Assembly: GCA_902516465.1 (NCBI GenBank)
Contig: CABXZD010000004.1
Span: 1 to 64,000 of the forward strand
From: an uncultured Pelagibacteraceae bacterium
GTDB taxonomy: Bacteria; Pseudomonadota; Alphaproteobacteria; Pelagibacterales; Pelagibacteraceae
Reading direction: 5' to 3'
DNA: 64,000 nt
Shown piece by piece: positions 35,447 to 44,442 of this stretch. Below the pieces are notes generated by a model. That model saw only the letters and a program-made list of their open reading frames with translations, made no database searches and was not told the DNA's origin. A program made the position numbers and the translations under genes. How positions within the stretch are numbered: the stretch's first letter is position 1; each line of letters starts with the position of its first letter.

Positions 35447-36153
35447 CAGCTAACATTCCACCTATATCCACTTCCATATCTTGTTTCTATTGCTGAAAAT
35501 TCAGGATCAACTTTTTTAAATTTTTTTCTAATTCTTTTTACGTGACTATCAATGGTTCTATCTTCAATGTCAGTATCTTCTCTATAAGCTATATCCATTA
35601 ATTGAGATCTCTCTTTAATAATTCCTGGCCTTTTTGCCAGCTCTTTAACTAAAAGAAATTCAGTTGTTGTAAGTTTATCTGGTAATTGCTTACCCCCCCA
35701 TTCACACTCTAGCTGCGAGGGATCTAATCTTAATTTGCCATGGGATATAATACTTTTTGTTTCTTCAATGATGTCCTTAGAGTCTTTTTTTCTAAGCTGC
35801 ACTCTTATTCTTTCTATTAAAACTTTAATGGAAAAACCTCCTGACTTTTTTACAAAATCATCAGCTCCTAATTTTAAGCCAAGTAATTCGTCAATTTCGT
35901 CATCTTTAGACGTCAAAAAAATAATAGGCAAACTTGTTTTTTTTCTCAATTTTTTTAATAGTTCCTCACCATCCATTTTTGGCATCTTAATGTCAACTAT
36001 TGCTAAATCTGGGGGTGTTCTGCTCAAACCAACTAGTGCGCTTTCACCATCAATGTAAGTTTGAACTTTAAATCCCTCTTTTTCTAGAGCTATACTCAAA
36101 GTTGTTAAAATATTTCTATCATCGTCTACTAGTGCAATTGTTTGTTTATTCAT
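35446..36153 (-). CDS. chvI: OmpR-family response regulator, ChvI-like
   Basis: A 235-residue regulator. The start MNKQTIALVDDDRNILTTL with the acidic pocket, the phosphoacceptor in VDIKMPKMDG and FLTSKDDEIDELLGLKLGADDF are close to ChvI of rhizobia. A winged-helix DNA-binding domain occupies the last 100 residues (LTTTEFLLVKELAKRPG to ETRYGSGYRWN). I use ATG at 36153; a TTG two codons earlier is less likely. It follows polA by about 50 bases and precedes its kinase gene. Confidence 0.93.
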   Translation of the reverse strand: MNKQTIALVDDDRNILTTLSIALEKEGFKVQTYIDGESALVGLSRTPPDLAIVDIKMPKMDGEELLKKLRKKTSLPIIFLTSKDDEIDELLGLKLGADDFVKKSGGFSIKVLIERIRVQLRKKDSKDIIEETKSIISHGKLRLDPSQLECEWGGKQLPDKLTTTEFLLVKELAKRPGIIKERSQLMDIAYREDTDIEDRTIDSHVKRIRKKFKKVDPEFSAIETRYGSGYRWNVS

Positions 36154-36204
36154 AATCAAATATAAAAATACTAAATTGTCCTAATTTGGGCAAACAAATT
36201 AAAA

Positions 36205-38979
36205 TTAATGCATTACACCCCAGTTATCACCTGTATTCAAATCTACTGTCAAAGGTATAGTAAAGGAATGCTGATCGCTATTAGTAACACTTGTCATTTC
36301 ATCAATAATTATTTTACTTATTTTTTTTACCTCTTCTTTTGGAGTTTCAAAAATCAATTCATCATGAATTTGAAGTAACATCTTTGTTTTTTGATTTTTA
36401 CGTTCATTAAGCCTTTTATCTAACCGGATCATGGCCAGCCTCATAATTTCTGATGCAGAACCCTGAATTGGTGCATTAATAGCTGCTCTCTCTTGAAAAT
36501 TACGTATATTGTAATTTTTATCATTAATATTAGTAAAATGTGATCTTCTACCAAAAATATTATTTACATAACCACTTTTTCTGCAGAATTTAATTGTTTG
36601 ATCCATATAAACTTTAATTTCTGGAAACTTTGCAAAGTAAGAATTTAAGAATTCCTCGGCCTCATAATTAGATACGTTTATTTGTTTCGCAAGTCCGTAT
36701 TGAGAAATACCATAAATAATACCAAAATTTATAGCCTTTGCCTTCCTTCTTTGGTCTTGATTAACTTTTCTGATATCAACATTGAATATTTGGCTGGCAG
36801 TTAATGAGTGAATATCCTCATTGTTCCTAAAAGCTTTTTTTAATCCTTTTACATCTGCTAAATCAGCTAAAATTCTCATTTCAATTTGATTGTAGTCAGC
36901 AGAAAGTAAAACATGATTTTTTTCAGCAATAAATGATTTTCTAATTTCTCTACCTTCCTCAGATTTTATAGGAATATTCTGTAAGTTAGGATCACTCGAG
37001 GCTAATCTTCCAGTTGTAGTGGCAGCTAGTAAAAATGATGTGTGAACTCTTTTAGTTTCTGAATTGATATGCTCTGGTAAAGTATCTGAATAAGTATTTT
37101 TTAATTTTGAGACTTGCCTCCAATCTAAAACTAATTTTGGAAATTCATGGCCTTTAAAGGCAAGGTCTTCCAAAACTGAAGCACTTGTAGCAAAACTTCC
37201 CTTCTTAGTTTTTTTTAGACCAGCAATCTTAAGATCATTATATATGATCTCTCCAAGCTGTTTGGGGGAGGCTATATTAAATTCTTTTTTAGAAATTTCA
37301 AAAATTTTTTTCTGAATCTTTTCAATTTTATTATGAAAATTTAAAGATAAGATTTTAAGAAATTTATTATCTATTTTTATACCCTCTATCTCCATGTAAG
37401 CTAAAATTTTTATCATTGGCTTCTCAAAAACTTCATAAATATTTATCATTTTTTCTTCTCTAAGACTTTTGTAAAATTTTTTGTATAATCTAAAAGTTAT
37501 ATCTGCGTCTTCAGCTGCATAGTCTTTTGCCTTTTCGACATCTACTTGACTGAAATTGATCTCTTTTTTTCCAGATCCAACCAATTCTTTGAAAGATATT
37601 GTCTTGTGATTAAAATGAATTTCTGACAACGCATCCATGTTGTGTCTATTTTTTCCAGCATCTAGAACATAGGACATAAGCATTGTATCTTCCATTGAGG
37701 AAATGGTAATGCCATTTTTATAAAATACTATAAAATCAAATTTAATGTTTTGACCTATTTTTTTAATACTTGGATCCTCTAGTAAGGGTTTTAATTTTTT
37801 AATGACTATCTCTTTATTTATACATTTTTTGGAATTGTGACCTATTGGAATATAACAAGCTTTACCAATTTTAGAGCTTAAAGAAACTCCAATTAAATCT
37901 GCTAGATGAGGATCTAATGAACTTGTTTCAGTGTCTACTGCTACCTCACCTGTCTCCTCTGCATCTTTTATCCAATTATCTATTTCTTTAGGGTCAGATA
38001 TTAAAAAATATTCTTTTTTACTTATAGACTTTTGATTTTCTTTTTTATTAAAATTATCTTTATTATTGGCAAAATTAGGTTCACCATAAGCTGAGATTGC
38101 TGAACTCAATAATCTATTAAACTCCATTTCTCTCAGAAATTTATAAAGTTTATCTTTGTCAATTTCCTTCAATTTAAATTCAGATAAATCTTTTTCTACT
38201 GGCGCGTCATGTTTAAGAGTAACCAACTTCTTACTGATTCTTGCCTTGTCTTTATTTTCTGTAAGTGTTTCCCTTCTCTTATTTTGCTTAATTTCATTTG
38301 TTGAGTCTAAAAGTTTCTCTAAAGTGCCATATTTGTTAATTAATTCTGCGGCTGTTTTAACTCCAATGCCAGGAACACCTGGAACATTATCACTACTATC
38401 ACCGGCTAAAGCTTGTACATCGATTACCTTAGATGAGCTAACACCAAATTTATTTTTAATATCCTCTTCAGTAATAAATTTATTTTTCATAGGATCAAAA
38501 ATTCGGACATTTTTTTTAAATAGTTGCATTAAATCTTTATCAGAGGACACAATTGTAACCTTTGCACCTTTTTCTAAAATTTGATCTACATAAGTTGCAA
38601 TTAAATCATCAGCCTCAAAGTTAACTAAATCTACTGAGGGTAAATTAAATGCTAAAACAGATTTTCTTATATATTCAAATTGTGGAGCTAAATCTTCAGG
38701 TGCATCTGTGCGATTAGCTTTATAATCTTTATAAATTTCATTTCTAAAAGTTTTTCTAGCTGAATCGAAAATTACAGCAAAATGAGTAGGTTTTTGTTTA
38801 TTTTCATTTGATTTAGAATCTTCAAGAAGCTTAAATAACATACTACAAAAACCACTTACAGCCCCTGTCGGCAATCCATCACTTTTTCTAGATAATGGTG
38901 GTAAAGCATAATAGGCTCTAAATATATAACCTGAGCCATCAATAAGATAAAAATGATCTGTTTTTTGAATTTTGCTCAT
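36205..38979 (-). CDS. polA: DNA polymerase I
   Basis: A 924-residue three-domain polymerase. Residues 1-300 form the 5'-3' exonuclease (YLIDGSGYIFRAYYALPPL, SSDKDLMQL, GDSSDNVPGVPGIG). A 3'-5' exonuclease domain follows with its acidic motif VDTETSSLDP (near residue 350) intact, which many alphaproteobacterial PolA share but some bacteria have lost. The polymerase domain contains motif A LLSADYNQIEMRIL, motif B RRKAKAINFGIIYGIS and motif C LQIHDELIFE. It removes primers and repairs gaps. The gene faces bioY across 46 bases and is upstream of chvI. Confidence 0.98.
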   Translation of the reverse strand: MSKIQKTDHFYLIDGSGYIFRAYYALPPLSRKSDGLPTGAVSGFCSMLFKLLEDSKSNENKQKPTHFAVIFDSARKTFRNEIYKDYKANRTDAPEDLAPQFEYIRKSVLAFNLPSVDLVNFEADDLIATYVDQILEKGAKVTIVSSDKDLMQLFKKNVRIFDPMKNKFITEEDIKNKFGVSSSKVIDVQALAGDSSDNVPGVPGIGVKTAAELINKYGTLEKLLDSTNEIKQNKRRETLTENKDKARISKKLVTLKHDAPVEKDLSEFKLKEIDKDKLYKFLREMEFNRLLSSAISAYGEPNFANNKDNFNKKENQKSISKKEYFLISDPKEIDNWIKDAEETGEVAVDTETSSLDPHLADLIGVSLSSKIGKACYIPIGHNSKKCINKEIVIKKLKPLLEDPSIKKIGQNIKFDFIVFYKNGITISSMEDTMLMSYVLDAGKNRHNMDALSEIHFNHKTISFKELVGSGKKEINFSQVDVEKAKDYAAEDADITFRLYKKFYKSLREEKMINIYEVFEKPMIKILAYMEIEGIKIDNKFLKILSLNFHNKIEKIQKKIFEISKKEFNIASPKQLGEIIYNDLKIAGLKKTKKGSFATSASVLEDLAFKGHEFPKLVLDWRQVSKLKNTYSDTLPEHINSETKRVHTSFLLAATTTGRLASSDPNLQNIPIKSEEGREIRKSFIAEKNHVLLSADYNQIEMRILADLADVKGLKKAFRNNEDIHSLTASQIFNVDIRKVNQDQRRKAKAINFGIIYGISQYGLAKQINVSNYEAEEFLNSYFAKFPEIKVYMDQTIKFCRKSGYVNNIFGRRSHFTNINDKNYNIRNFQERAAINAPIQGSASEIMRLAMIRLDKRLNERKNQKTKMLLQIHDELIFETPKEEVKKISKIIIDEMTSVTNSDQHSFTIPLTVDLNTGDNWGVMH

Positions 38980-39025
38980 TATAAATTATTATAGATTATA
39001 GATTAAAATAAGAGTATTATTTTTT

Positions 39026-39577
39026 ATGGAACTTATAAAGCAAAATACTCAAAACCAGCTTATAAAATCATTGTTGATTATCTTTGTAGGTTCAATAGTT
39101 CTCACGATTTCTGCCAAAATCAAGATACCTTTTTATCCAGTTCCAATGACTATGCAAACGTTCATAGTTTTATTTTTAGGTATTAGCTTTGGATATAAAA
39201 TAGCTCTAGCCACTGTAAGTTTATACTTATTAGAAGGTATATTGGGTTTGCCAGTATTTTCTAATTCTCCTGAAAGAGGAATTGGTTTAGCTTATTTTAC
39301 AGGTCCAACAATGGGGTATTTAATTGGATTTCTGTCAGCATGTTTTTTAGCCTCATTCGTAAAAAATGACGATAACTATTTTTTAATTTTTCTTAAATTA
39401 ATATTTTCAGTTTCAACAATTTATATTCTAGGTATTCTATGGTTAGGAACATTAATTGGTTGGGATAAACCTATTTTAAAATTAGGTGTAATGCCTTTTT
39501 TTGTTGCTGAAATTTTCAAAATTTGTCTACTTACTTTAATAGCAAAAAAAATTATAAAATTTAGAAAATTTATTTAG
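39026..39577 (+). CDS. bioY: Biotin transporter substrate-binding component BioY
   Basis: A 183-residue membrane protein with six spans. The family sequence IPFYPVPMTMQTFIVLFLG and the loop LEGILGLPVFSNSPERGIGLAYFTGPTMGYLIGF identify BioY, the S-component for biotin uptake. No ECF ATPase (BioM) or T-component (BioN) is nearby; some BioY work alone. No biotin synthesis genes are seen in the window. It overlaps the convergent regA gene by 8 bases. Confidence 0.95.
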   Translation: MELIKQNTQNQLIKSLLIIFVGSIVLTISAKIKIPFYPVPMTMQTFIVLFLGISFGYKIALATVSLYLLEGILGLPVFSNSPERGIGLAYFTGPTMGYLIGFLSACFLASFVKNDDNYFLIFLKLIFSVSTIYILGILWLGTLIGWDKPILKLGVMPFFVAEIFKICLLTLIAKKIIKFRKFI

Positions 39578-40160
39578 GAGATCTCTTAGATAGAATTCTT
39601 TGAAGAGTTCTTCTGTGCATTTTTAATCTTCTAGCAGTTTCAGACACATTTCTATTGCAAAGTTCAAAAACCCTGTGAATGTGTTCCCATTTTACTCTAT
39701 CTGCAGACATTGGATTTTCAGGAGGTGCAGCTTTTTTTGATGGATCAGCTAAAAGTGCTTTTTCCACATCATCAGCATCTGCAGGTTTAGCTAAATAATC
39801 AATGGCTCCTTCTTTAATGGCAGCAACAGCTGTGGGAATATTTCCATAGCCAGTTAACATTATAATTCTACTTGAGGAATTAGACGACTGAATTTGTTTA
39901 ACTACTTCCAAGCCATTACCGTCCGCTAATCTAAGATCAACTACAGCGAATCCTGGTTTTTTGACTTTAACAGAATCGATACCCTTCTGTACACTTTCTG
40001 CTTGAATAACTTCAAACCCTTTTTTCTCCATTGCTCTAGCTAATCTTTCCCTAAATGGATTGTCATCATCCACGATTAATAAGGATTTATTGTCAAAATC
40101 AGCCAGATTTTGTAATGAAGCTTGGTTTCTCATAGACCTAATATGATCACTTTTTCCCAT
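39570..40160 (-). CDS. regA: Response regulator of the RegA/ActR/PrrA family
   Basis: A 196-residue (187 if the second ATG is used) regulator. The receiver domain has LLIVDDDNPFRERLARAM, the phosphoacceptor in AVVDLRLADGNGLE and MLTGYGNIPTAVAAIKEGA; a proline-containing linker (PSKKAAPPENPM) leads to a Fis-type helix-turn-helix, RVFELCNRNVSETARRLKMHRRTLQRILSKRSP, as in RegA/ActR/PrrA. These redox regulators control respiration, CO2 and nitrogen genes in alphaproteobacteria. The partner kinase (RegB) is not in the window. It diverges from the polyamine operon. Confidence 0.93.
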   Translation of the reverse strand: MGKSDHIRSMRNQASLQNLADFDNKSLLIVDDDNPFRERLARAMEKKGFEVIQAESVQKGIDSVKVKKPGFAVVDLRLADGNGLEVVKQIQSSNSSSRIIMLTGYGNIPTAVAAIKEGAIDYLAKPADADDVEKALLADPSKKAAPPENPMSADRVKWEHIHRVFELCNRNVSETARRLKMHRRTLQRILSKRSPK

Positions 40161-40221
40161 ATTTCAATAGGCCATTATTTACTTTACATTGAATAACTAT
40201 TTGATTAATTGCTCGATTATT

Positions 40222-40252
40222 AAAGTTTTTTTAAATAAAAGACTTTTTTTTT
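40222..40252 (+). terminator. AT-rich hairpin with T run in the leader of the polyamine operon
   Basis: AAAGTTTTTT (40222-40231) can pair with the reverse arm AAAAGACTTT (40237-40246) through one T-G pair, and is followed by T to 40252. It lies between the regA and decarboxylase starts, so it is in the leader of the polyamine operon and could be an attenuator or the terminator of an upstream antisense transcript. The stem has one G-C pair only, so this is tentative. Confidence 0.3.
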
Positions 40253-40280
40253 GTTAAATTTTTTTTAGGGGGCATTAAAA

Positions 40281-41465
40281 ATGCAAAAATTTAAGTCAGT
40301 TGAGGAATTAGTTAACCAACTGAAACCAGAAAAACCTGTCTATTGTATAAGAAAGAATTCTATTCTTTCTGCTTCAAAGTTCTTTCAAAATAAATTTCCA
40401 GGAAAAATACTATATGCTGTAAAAACTAATCCCCATCCTGAAGTTATCAAAACTTTGATAAAAAGTAGAATTAATCAATTTGATGTTGCGTCTATCGAAG
40501 AAATCAAAACAGTGAGGCAATTTGATAATACTGCAAAATGTTCTTTTATGCATACAGTCAAAAGCAGAGAAAGTATTAAAGAAGCATATTTTAATTTTGG
40601 AATAAAAACTTTCGCTTTAGATACTAAAGATGAATTAATAAAAATTATAGAGACAACGGAAAATGCTAAAGATTTAGAATTATTCATTAGAGTTGCTGTT
40701 TCCAATGAACATGCTGAAATAGATTTATCAAAAAAATTCGGTGCTTTGAATTCTGAGGCTTCAGGACTGTTAAGACTTGCAAAACTTCACGCAAAAAAAA
40801 TAGGCTTAAGTTTTCATGTTGGTTCCCAATGTATGCATCCAATTTCATATTCTAAAGGAATTAATGAAATGGGAAATATAATCAAAAAAACTAAAATAAT
40901 TCCAGATTACATTAATATCGGTGGAGGCTTCCCAACAATTTATCCTGATCTTGTGCCTCTATCTTTAGAAAGTTATATGGAGGAAATTAAAAAAAGTTTA
41001 GAAAAATTAAATTTAAAGAATATCCCTCAAATAATTTGTGAACCTGGAAGAGCTTTAGTTGCAGAAAGTGGATCAACAATTGTGAGAGTTAATTTAAGAA
41101 AAAAACAAAAACTTTATATTAATGATGGTACTTATGGCACACTCTTTGATGCTGGAACACCAAATATAGTTTTTCCATCAAAATTGATAAAAGAATCTTC
41201 AAGCAAGATTATTTCCAAAAAAATGACTGCATTTGATTTTTATGGACCAACATGCGACAGTATGGATTATATGAAAGGTCCTTTCCTACTTCCGAATAAT
41301 ATTAAAGAAAATGATTACATTGAACTTGGTCAACTAGGATCATATGGTTTAACTTTTAGAACTCAATTTAATGGCTATTACTCTGATGAGATTTATGAGG
41401 TTGAAGATAAACCAATAATGTCTATGTATGATAAGAACTCAGACAAAGCTACTCTAGTTGCTTAA
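40281..41465 (+). CDS. Ornithine-type (fold III) PLP-dependent basic amino acid decarboxylase
   Basis: A 394-residue alanine-racemase-fold decarboxylase. PLP binds Lys48 in ILYAVKTNPHPEV; HVGSQCMHP and INIGGGFP form the phosphate site, EPGRALV follows, and the C-terminal active-site Cys is in FYGPTCDSMDYM (GPTCDS), the ornithine/lysine/arginine decarboxylase signature. The region after NDGTYG, which holds the substrate-specificity helix in eukaryotic ODC, differs in sequence, so ornithine, lysine or arginine cannot be decided. An AGGGGG ribosome binding site (40267-40272) precedes it. First gene of a four-gene operon with a deoxyhypusine-synthase-like enzyme, aguB and aguA. Confidence 0.88.
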   Translation: MQKFKSVEELVNQLKPEKPVYCIRKNSILSASKFFQNKFPGKILYAVKTNPHPEVIKTLIKSRINQFDVASIEEIKTVRQFDNTAKCSFMHTVKSRESIKEAYFNFGIKTFALDTKDELIKIIETTENAKDLELFIRVAVSNEHAEIDLSKKFGALNSEASGLLRLAKLHAKKIGLSFHVGSQCMHPISYSKGINEMGNIIKKTKIIPDYINIGGGFPTIYPDLVPLSLESYMEEIKKSLEKLNLKNIPQIICEPGRALVAESGSTIVRVNLRKKQKLYINDGTYGTLFDAGTPNIVFPSKLIKESSSKIISKKMTAFDFYGPTCDSMDYMKGPFLLPNNIKENDYIELGQLGSYGLTFRTQFNGYYSDEIYEVEDKPIMSMYDKNSDKATLVA

Positions 41466-42505
41466 TGTCGGAAAATAAAAATCTTGGTCACAACAGTAAA
41501 AAAGATTTCTTAAAAAAACCTGTAGAACATATTGATATTACATCTTTCGACTCTAGAAAAATCATCTCTTCCATGGAAAAAATGTCTTTTGTTTCAAGAG
41601 AAACGGCAAATGCAGCCAATATCTATAATGAAATGTTGAAAGACAAAGAATGTACAATTTTTTTAACATTAGCAGGATCTACTTCAGCGGCAGGGTGTAT
41701 GCATATTTACAGAGATATGGTCAAATACAACATGGTAGATGCAATTGTTGCAACTGGAGCATCTATAATAGATATGGATTTTTTTGAAGCGCTTGGATTT
41801 AAACATTATCAAGGCTCACAATATCAAAATGATAATGAGCTCAGAAAAAATTACATAGACAGGATTTATGACACTTATATCGATGAGGAAGAGCTTCAAT
41901 TGTGTGATAAAACAATCGGAGAGATAGCTGATAAACTTGAACCAAAAACTTATACATCTAGAGAGTTTATTAGAGAAATTGGTAAATATTTAAAGTCAAA
42001 TGCCAAAAAAAAGGGATCTTTGATTGAGACAGCATATGACAATGATGTTCCAATTTTCTGTCCAGCATTTACCGATTCGAGTGCAGGTTTTGGATTGGTA
42101 ATGCACCAGGAGAGAAATCCAAAAAATCATATAACTATGGACTCAATAAGGGAATTTAGAGAATTAACAGAAATAAAAATTAAATCTAAAGGTTCAGGTT
42201 TATTTATGATTGGCGGTGGTGTTCCTAAAAATTTTATACAAGATACAGTAATTTGTGCTGAGCTTTTAGGAAAAGAAGTAGATATGCACAAATATGCTAT
42301 TCAAATAACAGTTGCTGACTCGAGAGACGGCGCATGTAGTAGCTCAACACTAAAAGAGGCAAGCTCATGGGGCAAGGTTAATACAACCAAAGAACAAATG
42401 GTATTTGCTGAAGCTACTAGTGTTCTTCCATTAATTGCAAGCGATGCTTATCATACTGGAGAATGGAAAAATAGAGAAAGAAAAAACTTCTCCAAAATCT
42501 TTTGA
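41465..42505 (+). CDS. Deoxyhypusine-synthase-like protein (probable homospermidine synthase)
   Basis: A 346-residue NAD-dependent aminobutyltransferase of the deoxyhypusine synthase family. The NAD-binding LAGSTSAAGCMHIYRDM and VATGASIIDMDF blocks, FCPAFTDSSAGF, GGGVPKNF and the catalytic-lysine motif ASSWGKVN are all present. Bacteria have no eIF5A, and DHS-like enzymes are instead known to make homospermidine from putrescine and spermidine or two putrescines. It shares one base with the decarboxylase stop and precedes aguB by three bases. Function by analogy; the exact product is not shown. Confidence 0.87.
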   Translation: MSENKNLGHNSKKDFLKKPVEHIDITSFDSRKIISSMEKMSFVSRETANAANIYNEMLKDKECTIFLTLAGSTSAAGCMHIYRDMVKYNMVDAIVATGASIIDMDFFEALGFKHYQGSQYQNDNELRKNYIDRIYDTYIDEEELQLCDKTIGEIADKLEPKTYTSREFIREIGKYLKSNAKKKGSLIETAYDNDVPIFCPAFTDSSAGFGLVMHQERNPKNHITMDSIREFRELTEIKIKSKGSGLFMIGGGVPKNFIQDTVICAELLGKEVDMHKYAIQITVADSRDGACSSSTLKEASSWGKVNTTKEQMVFAEATSVLPLIASDAYHTGEWKNRERKNFSKIF

Positions 42506-42508
42506 TTA

Positions 42509-43390
42509 ATGATCAAAAAAATTAAAATTGGAATCATTCAAAGTAAAATCAAGAGTAATAATAAAGAAAATTTGGTTTCAGCAATTAAAAATATAAAAAA
42601 AGCTGCATCAAAAAAAGCAAAAATAATTTGTTTGCCAGAGCTATTTTTATCAAATTATTTTTGTCAAACAGAAAACCACTCAAATTTTAGACTAGCTGAA
42701 AAGATACCTGGAAAAACAACAAAAATATTTTGTGATTTAGCAAAAGAATTAAAAATAGTTTTAATTATTTCTTTATTTGAAAAAAAAACACATGGTTTTT
42801 ACCACAATACGAGTGTTGTGATAAATGATATAGGTAAAATATTATCAAAATATAGAAAAATGCATATTCCTGATGACCCTGGGTATTATGAAAAATTTTA
42901 TTTTACTCCTGGGGATTTAGGATTCAAATCTATCAAAACAAAGTTTGGTAAAATTGGACCTTTAATATGTTGGGATCAGTGGTTTCCTGAAGCTGCGAGA
43001 CTAACAGCACTGAAGGGCGCACAAATAATTTTTTATCCTACAGCTATTGGATGGCATCCAAAAGAAAAAAGGAAGTTTGGGAAATCTCAATTAGATTCAT
43101 GGATTACTATGCAAAAATCTCATGCTATCGCGAATGGGACCTATGTGGTTGCTATAAACAGAGTAGGAACTGAAAAGAAGGGTAAAAAGAAAATAGAATT
43201 CTGGGGAAATTCTATGATAATTGACCCCAACGGCCAAATAATTGGAAAACTAAGTAATAATAAAGAGCAAATTTTAATTCGGGAAGTTGATTACAAAAAA
43301 ATAGATAAAGTTAGACAACATTGGCCTTTTTTACGTGATCGAAGAATTGATTTTTATAAAGGTATATTAAAGAATCCTGAAGATGAGTGA
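42509..43390 (+). CDS. aguB: N-carbamoylputrescine amidase
   Basis: A 293-residue carbon-nitrogen hydrolase. The Glu-Lys-Cys triad is in CLPELFLSNYF, KYRKMHIPDDPGYYEKFYFTPGD and GPLICWDQWFPEAARL; the latter two are characteristic of AguB. It hydrolyses N-carbamoylputrescine to putrescine, CO2 and ammonia. aguA follows with an 8-base overlap, so both steps from agmatine to putrescine are encoded here. Confidence 0.95.
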   Translation: MIKKIKIGIIQSKIKSNNKENLVSAIKNIKKAASKKAKIICLPELFLSNYFCQTENHSNFRLAEKIPGKTTKIFCDLAKELKIVLIISLFEKKTHGFYHNTSVVINDIGKILSKYRKMHIPDDPGYYEKFYFTPGDLGFKSIKTKFGKIGPLICWDQWFPEAARLTALKGAQIIFYPTAIGWHPKEKRKFGKSQLDSWITMQKSHAIANGTYVVAINRVGTEKKGKKKIEFWGNSMIIDPNGQIIGKLSNNKEQILIREVDYKKIDKVRQHWPFLRDRRIDFYKGILKNPEDE

Positions 43391-44435
43391 AAAACTTAGT
43401 GGATTTAGAATGCCTGGAGAATGGGAGTCTCAAAAATCTGTCTGGATTGCGTGGCCATATAATAAAAACGATTGGCCTGGTTTATATAAATTTATTCCTG
43501 AAGTAATTTTAGAAATTATTTATAAAATATCAAAACATCAAAAGGTTAATTTGATTATTAACACTAAAATCAAAAGTATCAAAAAAATTCTCAAATCAAA
43601 TAAAATTGAGAATATTAGCTTCCATAAGATAAAAACCGATAGAATATGGTTGAGAGACTCAGGTCCAATTTTCTTAACTAATAAAAAGTATAAAAAAAAA
43701 ATTATATTAAACTTTGTATTTAGTGGGTGGGCAAAATACAAAAATTACAAAAATGATAATAAAATTAATGATAAGTTAAGTAAAATTATCAAATTAAAAA
43801 AAATTAATCCAATTATAAAAAAAAACGGGAAATTAAGAAAAGTTATAATGGAAGGTGGAGCTTTCGATGTGAATGGTGCCGGAACAATTTTATTAACAGA
43901 GGAATGTTTATTAAGCAAAATTCAAGAGAGAAATAAAAAGTTTAATAAGAAAGACTACGAGGGAATATTTAGAAAATATTTAAATATAAAAAATTTTATA
44001 TGGCTAAAAAAGGGAATTGTTGGTGATGATACGCATGGTCACGTTGATGATATTTCCAGATTTGTTTCAAGGAATACAATTATGACTGCCATTGAAAATA
44101 ACAAAAGTGACAAAAATTACAAAAACCTTAGTAAAAATTTCAAAATATTAAAGAAATTTAGAGATGAAAGGGGTAAAAAATTTAAAATCATTAAAGTACC
44201 TATGCCCTCACCCATATTTATAGATAATACAAGAGTTCCTGCTAGTTATATGAACTTTTACATTTGTAATAAAAAAGTGTTACTCCCTATTTTTAAGGTT
44301 AAAGAGGATAATATTGCAATCAAAATTTTTAAAAATTATTTTAAAAATAGAAAAGTTGAAACAGTTGACTGCAGTAAATTAATATGGGGTTTTGGTGCAA
44401 TACATTGCATGACACAACAAGAGCCTAACATTTAG
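43383..44435 (+). CDS. aguA: Agmatine deiminase
   Basis: A 350-residue guanidino-group-modifying enzyme. Key motifs are MEGGAFDVNGAGTILLTEE, GIVGDDTHGHVDDISRFV (with the catalytic His) and the active-site Cys in GAIHCMTQQEP. It converts agmatine to N-carbamoylputrescine. An upstream arginine decarboxylase must exist for this route; the only decarboxylase visible is the ODC-type gene of the same operon. The stop lies inside a hairpin shared with the convergent transporter. Confidence 0.96.
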   Translation: MSEKLSGFRMPGEWESQKSVWIAWPYNKNDWPGLYKFIPEVILEIIYKISKHQKVNLIINTKIKSIKKILKSNKIENISFHKIKTDRIWLRDSGPIFLTNKKYKKKIILNFVFSGWAKYKNYKNDNKINDKLSKIIKLKKINPIIKKNGKLRKVIMEGGAFDVNGAGTILLTEECLLSKIQERNKKFNKKDYEGIFRKYLNIKNFIWLKKGIVGDDTHGHVDDISRFVSRNTIMTAIENNKSDKNYKNLSKNFKILKKFRDERGKKFKIIKVPMPSPIFIDNTRVPASYMNFYICNKKVLLPIFKVKEDNIAIKIFKNYFKNRKVETVDCSKLIWGFGAIHCMTQQEPNI

Positions 44436-44442
44436 TTAGGCT
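44422..44442. terminator. Hairpin over the convergent stops of aguA and the queuosine transporter
   Basis: AGCCTAAC (44422-44429) pairs with GTTAGGCT (44435-44442) across a 5-base loop that contains the aguA TAG. It is followed by GCTTTT, a weak T run. The two genes abut with no spacer (44435/44436). Confidence 0.6.

Noticed and set aside
36205..38979. polA with a dead 3'-5' exonuclease
   Set aside because: The acidic motif VDTETSSLDP and later exonuclease blocks are intact, so proofreading is likely retained.
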